Below, piece by piece: positions 26,262 through 34,444 of a stretch of DNA of 64,000 nucleotides (position 1 is the stretch's first letter; each line of letters starts with the position of its first letter). The notes below the pieces were generated by a model, which was not told where the DNA came from, did no database searches, and saw nothing but the letters and a program-made list of their open reading frames with translations. The stretch spans positions 372,001-436,000 of the forward strand of contig NZ_JBGNFV010000001.1 of NCBI RefSeq assembly GCF_041449215.1. Direction: 5' to 3'. The translations under genes and the position numbers were made by a program. This DNA is from Roseivirga sp. BDSF3-8. GTDB taxonomy: Bacteria > Bacteroidota > Bacteroidia > Cytophagales > Cyclobacteriaceae.

Positions 26262-27056
26262 TTACGTTTGTTTCATTACTCGTCTTATCGCGGTTAGTTG
26301 ATGCGTATGTTTATTTCGGTCTGCATTGAATATGCCTGTTTCATCTACCTGGTCCTTGCGTACCCGGCCACTGGCATGAATGACGGTGCGGTCTTCCAGT
26401 AGTATGCCTACATGGTTGCCGCCGGTCTCACTTCCCTTAAAGAAAAGCACATCGCCCGGTATGGCGTCCGGGAGGCTATCTACGTGACTACCCTGCTGTA
26501 CCTGCTGAGAGGCATCGCGGTGCAGGGAGTAGCCGCAGATACGGTAAACCATCTGGGTGAAGCCGGAACAGTCAATACCAAACGGTGACTTACCTCCCCA
26601 GAGATAGGGCGCATGGATGTACTTCTCAGCCGTTTGCTTCAGAAATTCAAAATCACGCTTTTGCCCCAGGCTTTTGGACTCGCCATTGAAGGCAAGCTGC
26701 TCCTCTACTTTAAAAAGCTCATTGGTAGAAATGGGAAGAACACTACCTATAAGCACCTGAATATAATGCTTTTTGAATAAAATACCAGTCACCAGATCCG
26801 TGCAGATTTTATAGTCGGCATTGCTTACTGCATCAAAATATTCGGCACTGATGGGGTAGAATTGGGTATGGTCTATCCAGCCTTCATAGTTATCCCACTG
26901 AATACGAATACGCGCCCACCGGTGGTCTTTTGCCCACTCAAGCACGGTGTAGTGGTCCCCGAAAAGGAGTTGTGTCACCATCTCTGCACGGTCTGTAGGT
27001 TCCTTACGTACAGGGATAAGGGTGAGTCGGCAGATGCCGTGTTGGTTCTCTTCCAT
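26262..27056 (-). CDS. C40 family peptidase (NlpC/P60 with SH3-like domains)
   Basis: A 264-residue cell-wall hydrolase without an obvious signal peptide. The N-terminal half has bacterial SH3-like character (LIPVRKEPTDRAEMVTQLLFG, WARIRIQWDNYEGWIDHTQF). The C-terminal NlpC/P60 domain carries the catalytic cysteine in PFGIDCSGFTQMVYR, a histidine in GGNHVGILL and the following HASGRV. Such enzymes cleave D-gamma-glutamyl-diaminopimelate bonds in peptidoglycan peptides and act in turnover or recycling. It lies between SmpB and the HNH gene in a minus-strand series with short gaps. Confidence 0.88.
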   Translation of the reverse strand: MEENQHGICRLTLIPVRKEPTDRAEMVTQLLFGDHYTVLEWAKDHRWARIRIQWDNYEGWIDHTQFYPISAEYFDAVSNADYKICTDLVTGILFKKHYIQVLIGSVLPISTNELFKVEEQLAFNGESKSLGQKRDFEFLKQTAEKYIHAPYLWGGKSPFGIDCSGFTQMVYRICGYSLHRDASQQVQQGSHVDSLPDAIPGDVLFFKGSETGGNHVGILLEDRTVIHASGRVRKDQVDETGIFNADRNKHTHQLTAIRRVMKQT

Positions 27057-27065
27057 AGCTTATTA

Positions 27066-27533
27066 TTAGTAGCGGATACGGCTCATTTCCCGCTTTTGGT
27101 CTTTTTCTTTTATGCTCTGTCTCTTATCGTGAAGCTTTTTACCCCGGGCCAGGGCAATCTCCAGTTTAGCCAGGCCGCGGTCGTTAATAAAGAGTTTGCT
27201 GGGCACTATGGTGAGGCCCTTCTCCTCAAGCTTGGTTTTGAGCTTATTCAGTTCGCGGCGCTGCAGCAGGAGCTTACGCTCGCGCTTTGCATCGTGGTTT
27301 TCATGTGTGCCCAGTTCATAAGGAGTGATGTGCAGATCACGGACAAATAGCTCATCATTGTGAAATACACAAAAGGCACTTGACAAATTTACCTTACCCA
27401 TACGGATGGACTTGATCTCGGTGCCCTTCAGGGACATACCGGCGATGTACACGTCGAGGAATTCGTATTCGTAACGTGCCTGCCGGTTACGTATGCTTAT
27501 GTTATTGCTAAACTTGCTTTTATCTTTTGCCAT
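27066..27533 (-). CDS. smpB: SsrA-binding protein
   Basis: A 155-residue protein that carries tmRNA to stalled ribosomes in trans-translation. Recognisable segments are ISIRNRQARYEYEFLDVY, GTEIKSIRMGKVNLSSAF, ELFVRDLHITPYE and KLFINDRGLAKLEIALARGK, with the conserved basic C-terminal tail KLHDKRQSIKEKDQKRE. Full-length. Its start overlaps the end of the upstream hotdog thioesterase by 14 bases, so the genes are co-transcribed. No tmRNA gene is visible in the window. Confidence 0.96.
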   Translation of the reverse strand: MAKDKSKFSNNISIRNRQARYEYEFLDVYIAGMSLKGTEIKSIRMGKVNLSSAFCVFHNDELFVRDLHITPYELGTHENHDAKRERKLLLQRRELNKLKTKLEEKGLTIVPSKLFINDRGLAKLEIALARGKKLHDKRQSIKEKDQKREMSRIRY

Positions 27534-27924
27534 TTCTGATTTTGTTAAAAACCGCGTCTATCTTTTCGCGGGGCAGTACCTTCTGCCCGGTACGGCCGGT
27601 GGCGACTGTCCGGTCGCCCACCTTCGCCTGGTAGGTGCAGACGATGCTATTTCCTTCCAGGCTCTCTATGGTAGCAGTAATGGCTACCTCCTCCCCTACG
27701 AAAGCCGGGGCGAAATGTTCTATACTTAGCATGGTGCCGATCCCCTCCTCGCCGTCTTCTTTCATTTCAAGAACAAAGAGCCGTGAAGCCCACTCAATGT
27801 CTCTGGCCAGGGCAAAGGTAGCACATACGGGGTGCACCTGCTGGCCATGGAAGGAAGCGGTGTCCGATTCCTGGACAGTGGTGCGGTAGGTTTTGGTATC
27901 TCCTTTGTTAAAAAGTGCTTTCAT
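27520..27924 (-). CDS. Hotdog-fold thioesterase
   Basis: A 134-residue protein of the acyl-CoA thioesterase hotdog superfamily, similar in layout to FlK-like fluoroacetyl-CoA thioesterases. It has TTVQESDTASFHGQQVHPVCAT near the N-terminus (here given as ESDTASFHGQ and HPVCATFALARDIEWA), then GIGTMLSIEHFAPAFVGEEV and a C-terminal VCTYQAKVGDRTVATG strand pair. It probably hydrolyses a short acyl-CoA, with substrate unknown. It overlaps smpB and lies 11 bases downstream of tsaD, indicating an operon. Confidence 0.75.
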   Translation of the reverse strand: MKALFNKGDTKTYRTTVQESDTASFHGQQVHPVCATFALARDIEWASRLFVLEMKEDGEEGIGTMLSIEHFAPAFVGEEVAITATIESLEGNSIVCTYQAKVGDRTVATGRTGQKVLPREKIDAVFNKIRNGKR

Positions 27925-27935
27925 GGGGCCATTGT

Positions 27936-28940
27936 TCAGAGAGGCATGCGAGGCATGGGAGACACATCCAGGGAGGCAAACTGCCCTGCCAGGTACTGGT
28001 AGTGTGCCGCCATGGCAATCATGCCGGCATTATCCGTACAGTATTCGAAAGCAGGAATATACACATTCCAGCCCTGTTTTTCCGCTTCGGACTGCAGCTT
28101 GCTGCGCAGGCCGCTGTTCGCACTCACCCCGCCGGCAATGGCTATTTCGCTGATACCCGTCTCGCGGGCGGCCCTTTTTAGCTTCTTCATAAGCATGCTG
28201 ATAAGGGTACGCTGTATGCTCGCGCAGATGTCGGGCAGGTTATTTTGCACAAAATCAGGATCCTTCTTTTTCTGATCACGGAGGAAATACATGAAGGCTG
28301 TCTTGATGCCGCTAAAGCTATAGTTGAGCCCCTGCATCTCGGTCTCGGGAAACTCAAAGGCTTCGGGGTTACCTTCTTTCGCGTACTTATCGATGAGGGG
28401 TCCGCCTGGATAAGGCAGCTCCATGAGCTTAGCCGTCTTATCAAAGGCCTCCCCTACTGCATCGTCCTGCGTTTGCCCGATAACGGTCATGTCCAGGTGG
28501 CTGTCTACCCGTACAATCTGGGTATGCCCGCCACTAACGGTGAGGCAAAGAAATGGAAATGAGGGCTTTGGCTCATCTATGAAATGAGCCAGAATATGGG
28601 CCTGCATATGATTTACCTCTATAAGGGGAATGCCCAGCCCCATTGCAAAGCCCTTGGCAAAGCTGGTGCCTACCAAAAGCGCACCCAGGAGGCCGGGACC
28701 ACGGGTAAAAGCCACGGCATTCAGCATCTTTTTATCTATATTTGCCTCCTTTAGCGCCTGGTCTATTACGGGTACGATGTGCTGCTGATGTGCCCTGGAA
28801 GCCAACTCGGGAACTACACCACCGAATTTTTGGTGTATTTTTTGTGTAGCTATAATATTAGAAAGGACGTTACCCTGCTGAATAACAGCGGCGGAGGTTT
28901 CGTCACAAGAGGATTCTATCGCCAGGATAGTAGGAGACAT
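27936..28940 (-). CDS. tsaD: tRNA N6-adenosine threonylcarbamoyltransferase
   Basis: A 334-residue enzyme that transfers threonylcarbamoyl to A37 of tRNAs reading ANN codons, working with TsaB and TsaE. Start ATG 28940 (MSPTILAIESSCDET) is chosen over an upstream TTG. It has the ASKHA-fold ATP motif ESSCDETSAAV, the metal-binding EVNHMQAHILAHF (two His), FPFLCLTVSGGHTQ, and DAVGEAFDK. The C-terminal AIAGGVSANSGLR and EYCTDNAGMIA are also typical. TsaB and TsaE are not in the window. Its start lies five bases from the divergent tamB-like start. Confidence 0.95.
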   Translation of the reverse strand: MSPTILAIESSCDETSAAVIQQGNVLSNIIATQKIHQKFGGVVPELASRAHQQHIVPVIDQALKEANIDKKMLNAVAFTRGPGLLGALLVGTSFAKGFAMGLGIPLIEVNHMQAHILAHFIDEPKPSFPFLCLTVSGGHTQIVRVDSHLDMTVIGQTQDDAVGEAFDKTAKLMELPYPGGPLIDKYAKEGNPEAFEFPETEMQGLNYSFSGIKTAFMYFLRDQKKKDPDFVQNNLPDICASIQRTLISMLMKKLKRAARETGISEIAIAGGVSANSGLRSKLQSEAEKQGWNVYIPAFEYCTDNAGMIAMAAHYQYLAGQFASLDVSPMPRMPL

Positions 28941-28945
28941 TAGCG

Positions 28946-31900
28946 TTGGCAACAAAGTCAAATTTTTGGCAAGTTATTAAAAATGGGATACTACGACCAA
29001 TTCTTTATTTGGTCGCACTATCGCTATTGATCTTTGTGCTGTCGGTAGCTGCGCTGCAAAGCCCCTGGGTGCAAACAAAGATCGTACAGCAAATCTCCGA
29101 AAATCTTACCGAAAAACTAGGCTTCCCGGTCTCTATCAAATATGTAAACATCAGATGGTTTGACACCATCCTGCTGGAAGATGTGCAGGTGCGCGACAAG
29201 CAGGACAACCTGATGATAGGGGTGGACCGCCTGCGTGTGAACTTTGACTACCGGGAGATGTTCGCCGACGAGCTGCACCGGATAGATGAGATAAGGCTGT
29301 ATGATGCAGAGGTAAACATGGTGCGCTATCCTGCAGACAGCGAGATCAATATAAACCAGTTCGTAAGGCGCGTAAAGGAGCTTACAAAGCCTAAAAATCC
29401 TAAAAAGAACCCTACCTACCTGTATATCGACCGGGTCGTGTTTGCCGATAGCCGCTTTACCATGAATGATATGCTGAAAGACTCTATACCGGAGGGCTTC
29501 GACTACTATCACTTCACTATGGAGGACCTGGACATCCACGGGCAGGAATTTAACGTGCGTGCGGACACGATGGCGGTGGATATCAAGCGGATGTATGCGA
29601 AGGAACGGAAGACGAACACGGCAATCAATAAGCTGACTACCTACTTCCGCTTTTCAGAGAGTGCCATGGAGTTCTACAACATGAACTTCAGCCTGGGCCA
29701 GAGCCTGCTGCAGGACACCCTGGTCTTTACCTATAACGAATCGGCCAACCTGAGCTACTTCAATGACAGTGTCCGGGTGTTGGCTAAACTGGACAATTCA
29801 GTCATCCACACCAGCGACCTGGCTCTTTTTGCGCCGTCGCTTAAAGAATTTAACCAGCGATACACGGTAAGCGGTACGGTACGGGGTAAGGTCACCAACT
29901 TTACGGCGCGCAACCTGGAGCTGGATTTTGGCCGCAGCAGCAGTCTCAAAGGGAGGCTGTCTTTTGAAGGCCTGCCGGATGTGGAAAACACGTTCATACA
30001 GGCTGAGGTGGAGAACTCTGCCATCAATGCGGCTGACCTGGAGCCCTACATTAAGCCGGACACGTACGACCGCCTGCAGGTATTCGGGCGCAGCTACTTC
30101 AATGGTCGCTTTACGGGCTTTGTCAATGACTTTGTGGCGAATGGCAACTTCCGTACTCCCCTGGGTACCATTGACTCGGACATTAACCTGAAAATACGCG
30201 AAACAGGGGCGGCAAGTACTTACACGGGTTCGCTGGCGCTGACCAACTTTAACCTGGGGCGGCTGACGGGGCGACCTGAAGATGTGCAGCGGGTAACTAT
30301 GTCAGGAACCATTAACGGCTCGGGCTTTAGTGTGGAAGAGGCGGATGTGGAAGTGGACGTGGAAGTGGCTAAGCTGGGCTTGAAGGGGTACAATTACCGG
30401 AACATCGTTACGGAAGCCAAGCTTTCCAATGAGTTTTTTGAAGGAAACCTCTCGGTGGATGATCCCAATATGCAGTTTACAGGCTATGCTTCGGTAGACC
30501 TTCGTGATGACCGGAATCACATCCGGATCAATGCGAACCTGGATACCATGCGCCTGCACGTACTGAACCTGATGGAAGAGGAGCTTGCACTGCACAGTCA
30601 ACTGGACGTGGACATAACCGGTCTGGATGTGGACAGTATCACCGGTAGCGGTTTCTTGCGGGATACCCGCATACGCTATCAGGGCCGAAGCCTGAACCTG
30701 GACTCCCTGGTGTTTGACTCATATCGTGAAGCAAACTACAGGGAGCTGCACGTAGGCTCGGAACGCATGCGGGTGGATGCCCGCGGGCAGTTTGATTACC
30801 GCCCGCTGATCAAGGACCTCAAACGGCTTTTGAAAGAGTATCAACTGGCTTTTGAAAACGAGCAGGATGCACTGGATGCATATTACGCAAACCTGCGGGA
30901 TACTACCTATGCGGACTACCAGGTAGAATTTTCCGCCCAACTGGACAATGCTAACCCGCTGCTGCAGCTACTGGTGCCGGAGTTGGAAATAAGCCGAAAC
31001 ACGCGCCTGGAAGGAAGCTTTAACGGAGGTTATACCTCTATCGTACGGCTGAATACCATGGTGGATACGCTGGCCTACAAATCAAACGTATGGCATAACC
31101 TGCAGGCGGACATCACTACTTCCAAAATAGCAGACAGCACGGCTGTACTGGCCAGTGGCTTTGTGGGAGCGGAGATGCTGGAGCTGGAAAATGTGGCCGC
31201 CCTGAGAGATCTGAGTGTAGAGGGCATCTGGGACAGGGACCACATCGACTTCTATGCCTATGCAGAACAGGAGGGGGGCGAAAATTATGCAAATGTATCC
31301 GGTGAGCTGGAATTTCTCACGGATAGCACTGTCATCAGCTTCCTGGATGACACTGAGTTTCAGGTACTGGAAAAGGTATGGCGGGTGAGTGACCGAAACC
31401 GCATTACCCTGGCGGGGGGCGATGTGGTGGTGCAGGACCTGCGGGTGTTTAATGAAGACCAGCGAGTGGCAGCCAACGGGGTGCTATCAGATTCCGTGGG
31501 TGATGTATTTAAGCTGGATGTAGATAACTTCCTGGTGGAGAACCTGAACTCGCTGCTGGAGGATACGCAGGTGTTTGGCACCTTCGACGGCAGTATTGAC
31601 GTGCGGGGCTTTTTTGGTGAAAGGCTCCTGGAGAGCAACTTTATTCTTTCACGCTTCCGGGTAGGCCGCTTTCCCGTGGGGCGCATTATCGGTAATACGG
31701 TGTACGAACGCGAGCAGGACCGCATGCGCACCACACTTAATGTGAACCGTGAAGGAGAAGAGATCATCGCGGTAAACGGCTTTTATTACCCCCGCCGTGA
31801 AGAAAACTCACTGGAGCTGGTCGCTAACTTTGACGGGGCTAACCTGAATGTCGTGGAGCCATTTGTAGATGATATCTTTACGGAAATACAAGGGAAAGCC

Positions 31901-33580
31901 TCGGGCCGGTTTACCATATCCGGCACCCTCTCCTACCCGATACTGAGGGGCCGCGGGGACTTCCGTAACGGCAGGGCACACTTTAACTATCTCAATACAG
32001 ACTATACTTTTAACGGCGGGCTTATTTTTGATGATAACGAGATCGGTGTACGTAACCTGGAGCTACGTGATGCGGGCAACAACCTGGCCCTGCTTACGGG
32101 AGGTTTCTTCCATGATGGCTTCCGTGATTTTGTTATAGACCTGCACGGGGAGATGGAGAACTTCCGGGTGCTGAATACCACCGCAGAGGATAATGAGCTG
32201 TACTACGGCATGGCTCATGTGACTGGCTCCCTGGATATACTGGGAGCGCCCAGCAATCTGAACATCGATGCCACGGCGGTAACGGAACCTAACACGCGCC
32301 TCTTTATCCCGGTAGAGATGGATGAGGACCTGACTGACAAGTCGTACGTGAACTATGTGGACCGCTCGGACTCTGTGATCAGGGCCACTATAGAGGGTGA
32401 GCTGGAGGCGGTGGACCTCAGAGGCATACAGATGGAGTTTGACCTGGGCATTACGCCAGATGCGTATGCGGAAATCATTTTTGACATAAAGGCGGGGGAT
32501 ATTATCCGGGGCCGGGGTAATGGCGATGTAAAAATGCTCATCAATACCGAGGGTGAGTTTAATATGTTCGGCGATTTCGTATTCGAAACGGGGGGCTACA
32601 ACTTTACCCTGTACAACATTATTAATAAAGAATTCGAGATATTGCCCAATAGCCGGATAAGCTGGTATGGGGACCCCTATGAGGGTATTCTGGACATTAA
32701 CGCCCTGTACCGTCAGCGGGCCAGCCTGGCGCCTCTGCTGCAGGTAAATGACGAAGAGTTTTATAACCAGCCGGAGGTTATCCGCCGGTACCCGGTAGAG
32801 CTTGCCCTGGAACTGGACGGCCCGCTGTTGCAGCCGGATATTGGCTTTGATATCGATATAGGCAATGTGCCGGATGTGGTGGTTACCCCAGCAGGACCTA
32901 TTAGCTTCTCTGACGCCATACAGGCCTTTAGCGCACGTATACAAAACGATGAGCAGGAACTGAAGCGACAGGTATTCAGCTTGCTGGTGCTGCAGCGATT
33001 CAGTGAGCAAAACAGCTTTAGCGTGGGAGGCGAGACGATAGGTAATAGCCTGAGCGAGTTCCTGAGTAACCAGCTTAGCTATTGGGTGACGCAGTTTGAC
33101 GATAACCTGCAGATAGATGTGGACCTGGCGGGACTGGATGCGGATGCTTTTAACACCTTCCAGTTACGCCTGAGCTATACCTTCCTGGAGGGACGCCTGC
33201 GCATAACCCGTGACGGCGGGTTTACCAATATTCAAAATGAGGCCAATCTGGGCAGTATAGCCGGGGACTGGACCCTGGAGTATCTGCTTACGGAAGACGG
33301 GCGCCTGCGGGTAAAGATGTATAACCGTACGGACTTTAGCCTGGTAAATGAGGCCCTGGACAATGCCTCATATACCGTCGCGGGGGTATCCCTCATGCAT
33401 ACGCAGAGCTGGGACACGGTGAAAGAAATCTTTACCAATACACGGAAAAAAGCCCTGAGCGACAAGCTAAAAGAGCTACAGGAGCAGCCTGAAGATGAGG
33501 ATGAGGAAGAGCCGGCGGAGGATCCTATCATTCAGGCGACCCCGGTGCAGGAAGAGGAGGAGCCTGAGGGGGGGGTGTAA
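28946..33580 (+). CDS. Translocation/assembly module TamB domain protein
   Basis: A 1544-residue protein with one N-terminal membrane anchor (ILYLVALSLLIFVLSVAAL). A very long repetitive beta-rich periplasmic region follows, containing AsmA-like segments (GFPVSIKYVNIRWFDTILLEDV) and many beta strands. The C-terminal TamB/DUF490 domain has GDVKMLINTEGEFNMFGDF, VETGGYNF-like strands and FSLLVLQRFSEQNSFSVGG, and the acidic tail is rich in Glu. TamB-family proteins bridge the inner and outer membranes and move lipids or help insert outer-membrane proteins. The only available start is TTG 28946, because an in-frame stop lies just upstream. A TamA-type partner is not adjacent. Confidence 0.92.
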   Translation: MATKSNFWQVIKNGILRPILYLVALSLLIFVLSVAALQSPWVQTKIVQQISENLTEKLGFPVSIKYVNIRWFDTILLEDVQVRDKQDNLMIGVDRLRVNFDYREMFADELHRIDEIRLYDAEVNMVRYPADSEININQFVRRVKELTKPKNPKKNPTYLYIDRVVFADSRFTMNDMLKDSIPEGFDYYHFTMEDLDIHGQEFNVRADTMAVDIKRMYAKERKTNTAINKLTTYFRFSESAMEFYNMNFSLGQSLLQDTLVFTYNESANLSYFNDSVRVLAKLDNSVIHTSDLALFAPSLKEFNQRYTVSGTVRGKVTNFTARNLELDFGRSSSLKGRLSFEGLPDVENTFIQAEVENSAINAADLEPYIKPDTYDRLQVFGRSYFNGRFTGFVNDFVANGNFRTPLGTIDSDINLKIRETGAASTYTGSLALTNFNLGRLTGRPEDVQRVTMSGTINGSGFSVEEADVEVDVEVAKLGLKGYNYRNIVTEAKLSNEFFEGNLSVDDPNMQFTGYASVDLRDDRNHIRINANLDTMRLHVLNLMEEELALHSQLDVDITGLDVDSITGSGFLRDTRIRYQGRSLNLDSLVFDSYREANYRELHVGSERMRVDARGQFDYRPLIKDLKRLLKEYQLAFENEQDALDAYYANLRDTTYADYQVEFSAQLDNANPLLQLLVPELEISRNTRLEGSFNGGYTSIVRLNTMVDTLAYKSNVWHNLQADITTSKIADSTAVLASGFVGAEMLELENVAALRDLSVEGIWDRDHIDFYAYAEQEGGENYANVSGELEFLTDSTVISFLDDTEFQVLEKVWRVSDRNRITLAGGDVVVQDLRVFNEDQRVAANGVLSDSVGDVFKLDVDNFLVENLNSLLEDTQVFGTFDGSIDVRGFFGERLLESNFILSRFRVGRFPVGRIIGNTVYEREQDRMRTTLNVNREGEEIIAVNGFYYPRREENSLELVANFDGANLNVVEPFVDDIFTEIQGKASGRFTISGTLSYPILRGRGDFRNGRAHFNYLNTDYTFNGGLIFDDNEIGVRNLELRDAGNNLALLTGGFFHDGFRDFVIDLHGEMENFRVLNTTAEDNELYYGMAHVTGSLDILGAPSNLNIDATAVTEPNTRLFIPVEMDEDLTDKSYVNYVDRSDSVIRATIEGELEAVDLRGIQMEFDLGITPDAYAEIIFDIKAGDIIRGRGNGDVKMLINTEGEFNMFGDFVFETGGYNFTLYNIINKEFEILPNSRISWYGDPYEGILDINALYRQRASLAPLLQVNDEEFYNQPEVIRRYPVELALELDGPLLQPDIGFDIDIGNVPDVVVTPAGPISFSDAIQAFSARIQNDEQELKRQVFSLLVLQRFSEQNSFSVGGETIGNSLSEFLSNQLSYWVTQFDDNLQIDVDLAGLDADAFNTFQLRLSYTFLEGRLRITRDGGFTNIQNEANLGSIAGDWTLEYLLTEDGRLRVKMYNRTDFSLVNEALDNASYTVAGVSLMHTQSWDTVKEIFTNTRKKALSDKLKELQEQPEDEDEEEPAEDPIIQATPVQEEEEPEGGV

Positions 33581-33668
33581 CAACAGGGCTGGATCGATTA
33601 TGACTTTTTAAAAAGAATAACTTGCAGCTTGGTTTGAGAGAAGCACCCTTCGGCATTCGGAAATCCGC

Positions 33669-33946
33669 TATTCCTATTACATAGTATCCATAGATGGGGA
33701 TGGTGAGGGCAAAACAGACGTGCGAAATAAAGAAGCGAACCAGCTCAACGCGAAGGTAGCCCGCGTTTATAGAATGGACTCATAGCGGCCATACTTCTTA
33801 TTGGCGGAGGGCAGGCGGCATCCATCCTTACAGGGCTTCCCTTTGCTATCATCCTCATATTCATGTGCTTCAGCTTCTACTAGTCTCTCATTAAGTACAA
33901 AGAGGAGCAAGAAAAAGGAGAGAAAAAGAAGGAGGTTAATGCCTGA
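33669..33946 (+). pseudogene. Decayed 3' end of a BCCT-family transporter gene
   Basis: Two consecutive frames give recognisable pieces of the C-terminus of a BCCT (betaine/carnitine/choline) transporter. The first reads VSIDGDGEGKTDVRNKE then hits a stop. The second, shifted by one base, reads AAILLIGGGQAASILTGLPF then AIILIFMCFSFY, a TAG, and a basic KKKEVNA end. The ASILTGLPF stretch is typical of the last BCCT membrane helices. The upstream 90 percent of the gene is missing, so this is a remnant left by deletion and decay at the edge of the repeat island. Confidence 0.7.
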
Positions 33947-34207
33947 GGTGTAGAAGGCTGCGGCTGTATCGCATAGCCGTCAAGCTAAGGATGTAAATAG
34001 CTTAAAAATAGCACATTAGCAATCCCCCATCCAGTCAGCTGACTGACGGGGACAGTTCAAAAAAGCTACAGCATTCTTAAACCAGGAGCAGTACTGGCAT
34101 TAGAATTTACTATACATGGCTGCATAGGGCTACATTCTGTAAGAACCACCCCTAAAAGCCCTACGCCTTTTTGCATCCCTCCTGTGCTTTCGCAGGAGGG
34201 GAATTAG

Positions 34208-34434
34208 GCCTTTGCTTGACAGCTATGCTCCCCCGGGGAGAGGGCCGACTTTCGGGGCCCAACAATCCGCCTTTCAAAACCCACACAAAATGTACCATGA
34301 GAGCCCCACCAGTCCCATCGGGACGACGCCTTTGTAGCTAATAGAACCGAAGAAAACCCTAAGTGCCATAGGCACGCTGCTCCCGCTCCCATCTCTCCGT
34401 ATCCACAGAGGCCCCGTCAGAAGCCGCCCGACTC
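34208..34434 (-). repeat. Partial duplicate of the 3' end of the hypothetical gene at 36777-37694
   Basis: The stretch from CTTGACAGCTATGCTCCC through CCCATCGGGACGACGCC to CCGTATCCACAGAGGCCCC closely repeats 36768-37105, which is the 3' end of a hypothetical gene plus its downstream flank. Read on the minus strand it retains TFCVGFERRIVGP, matching TFCMGFERRIVGP of the intact gene. The minisatellite between the two parts is much shorter here. It flanks the left side of the tandem array. Confidence 0.7.
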
Positions 34435-34444
34435 GCCCCAACTT

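Noticed and set aside
29117-33010. Minus-strand frames of up to 315 residues inside the TamB-like gene
   Set aside because: The plus-strand TamB frame is continuous over 4.6 kb with recognised domains; the antisense frames are by-products of codon bias.
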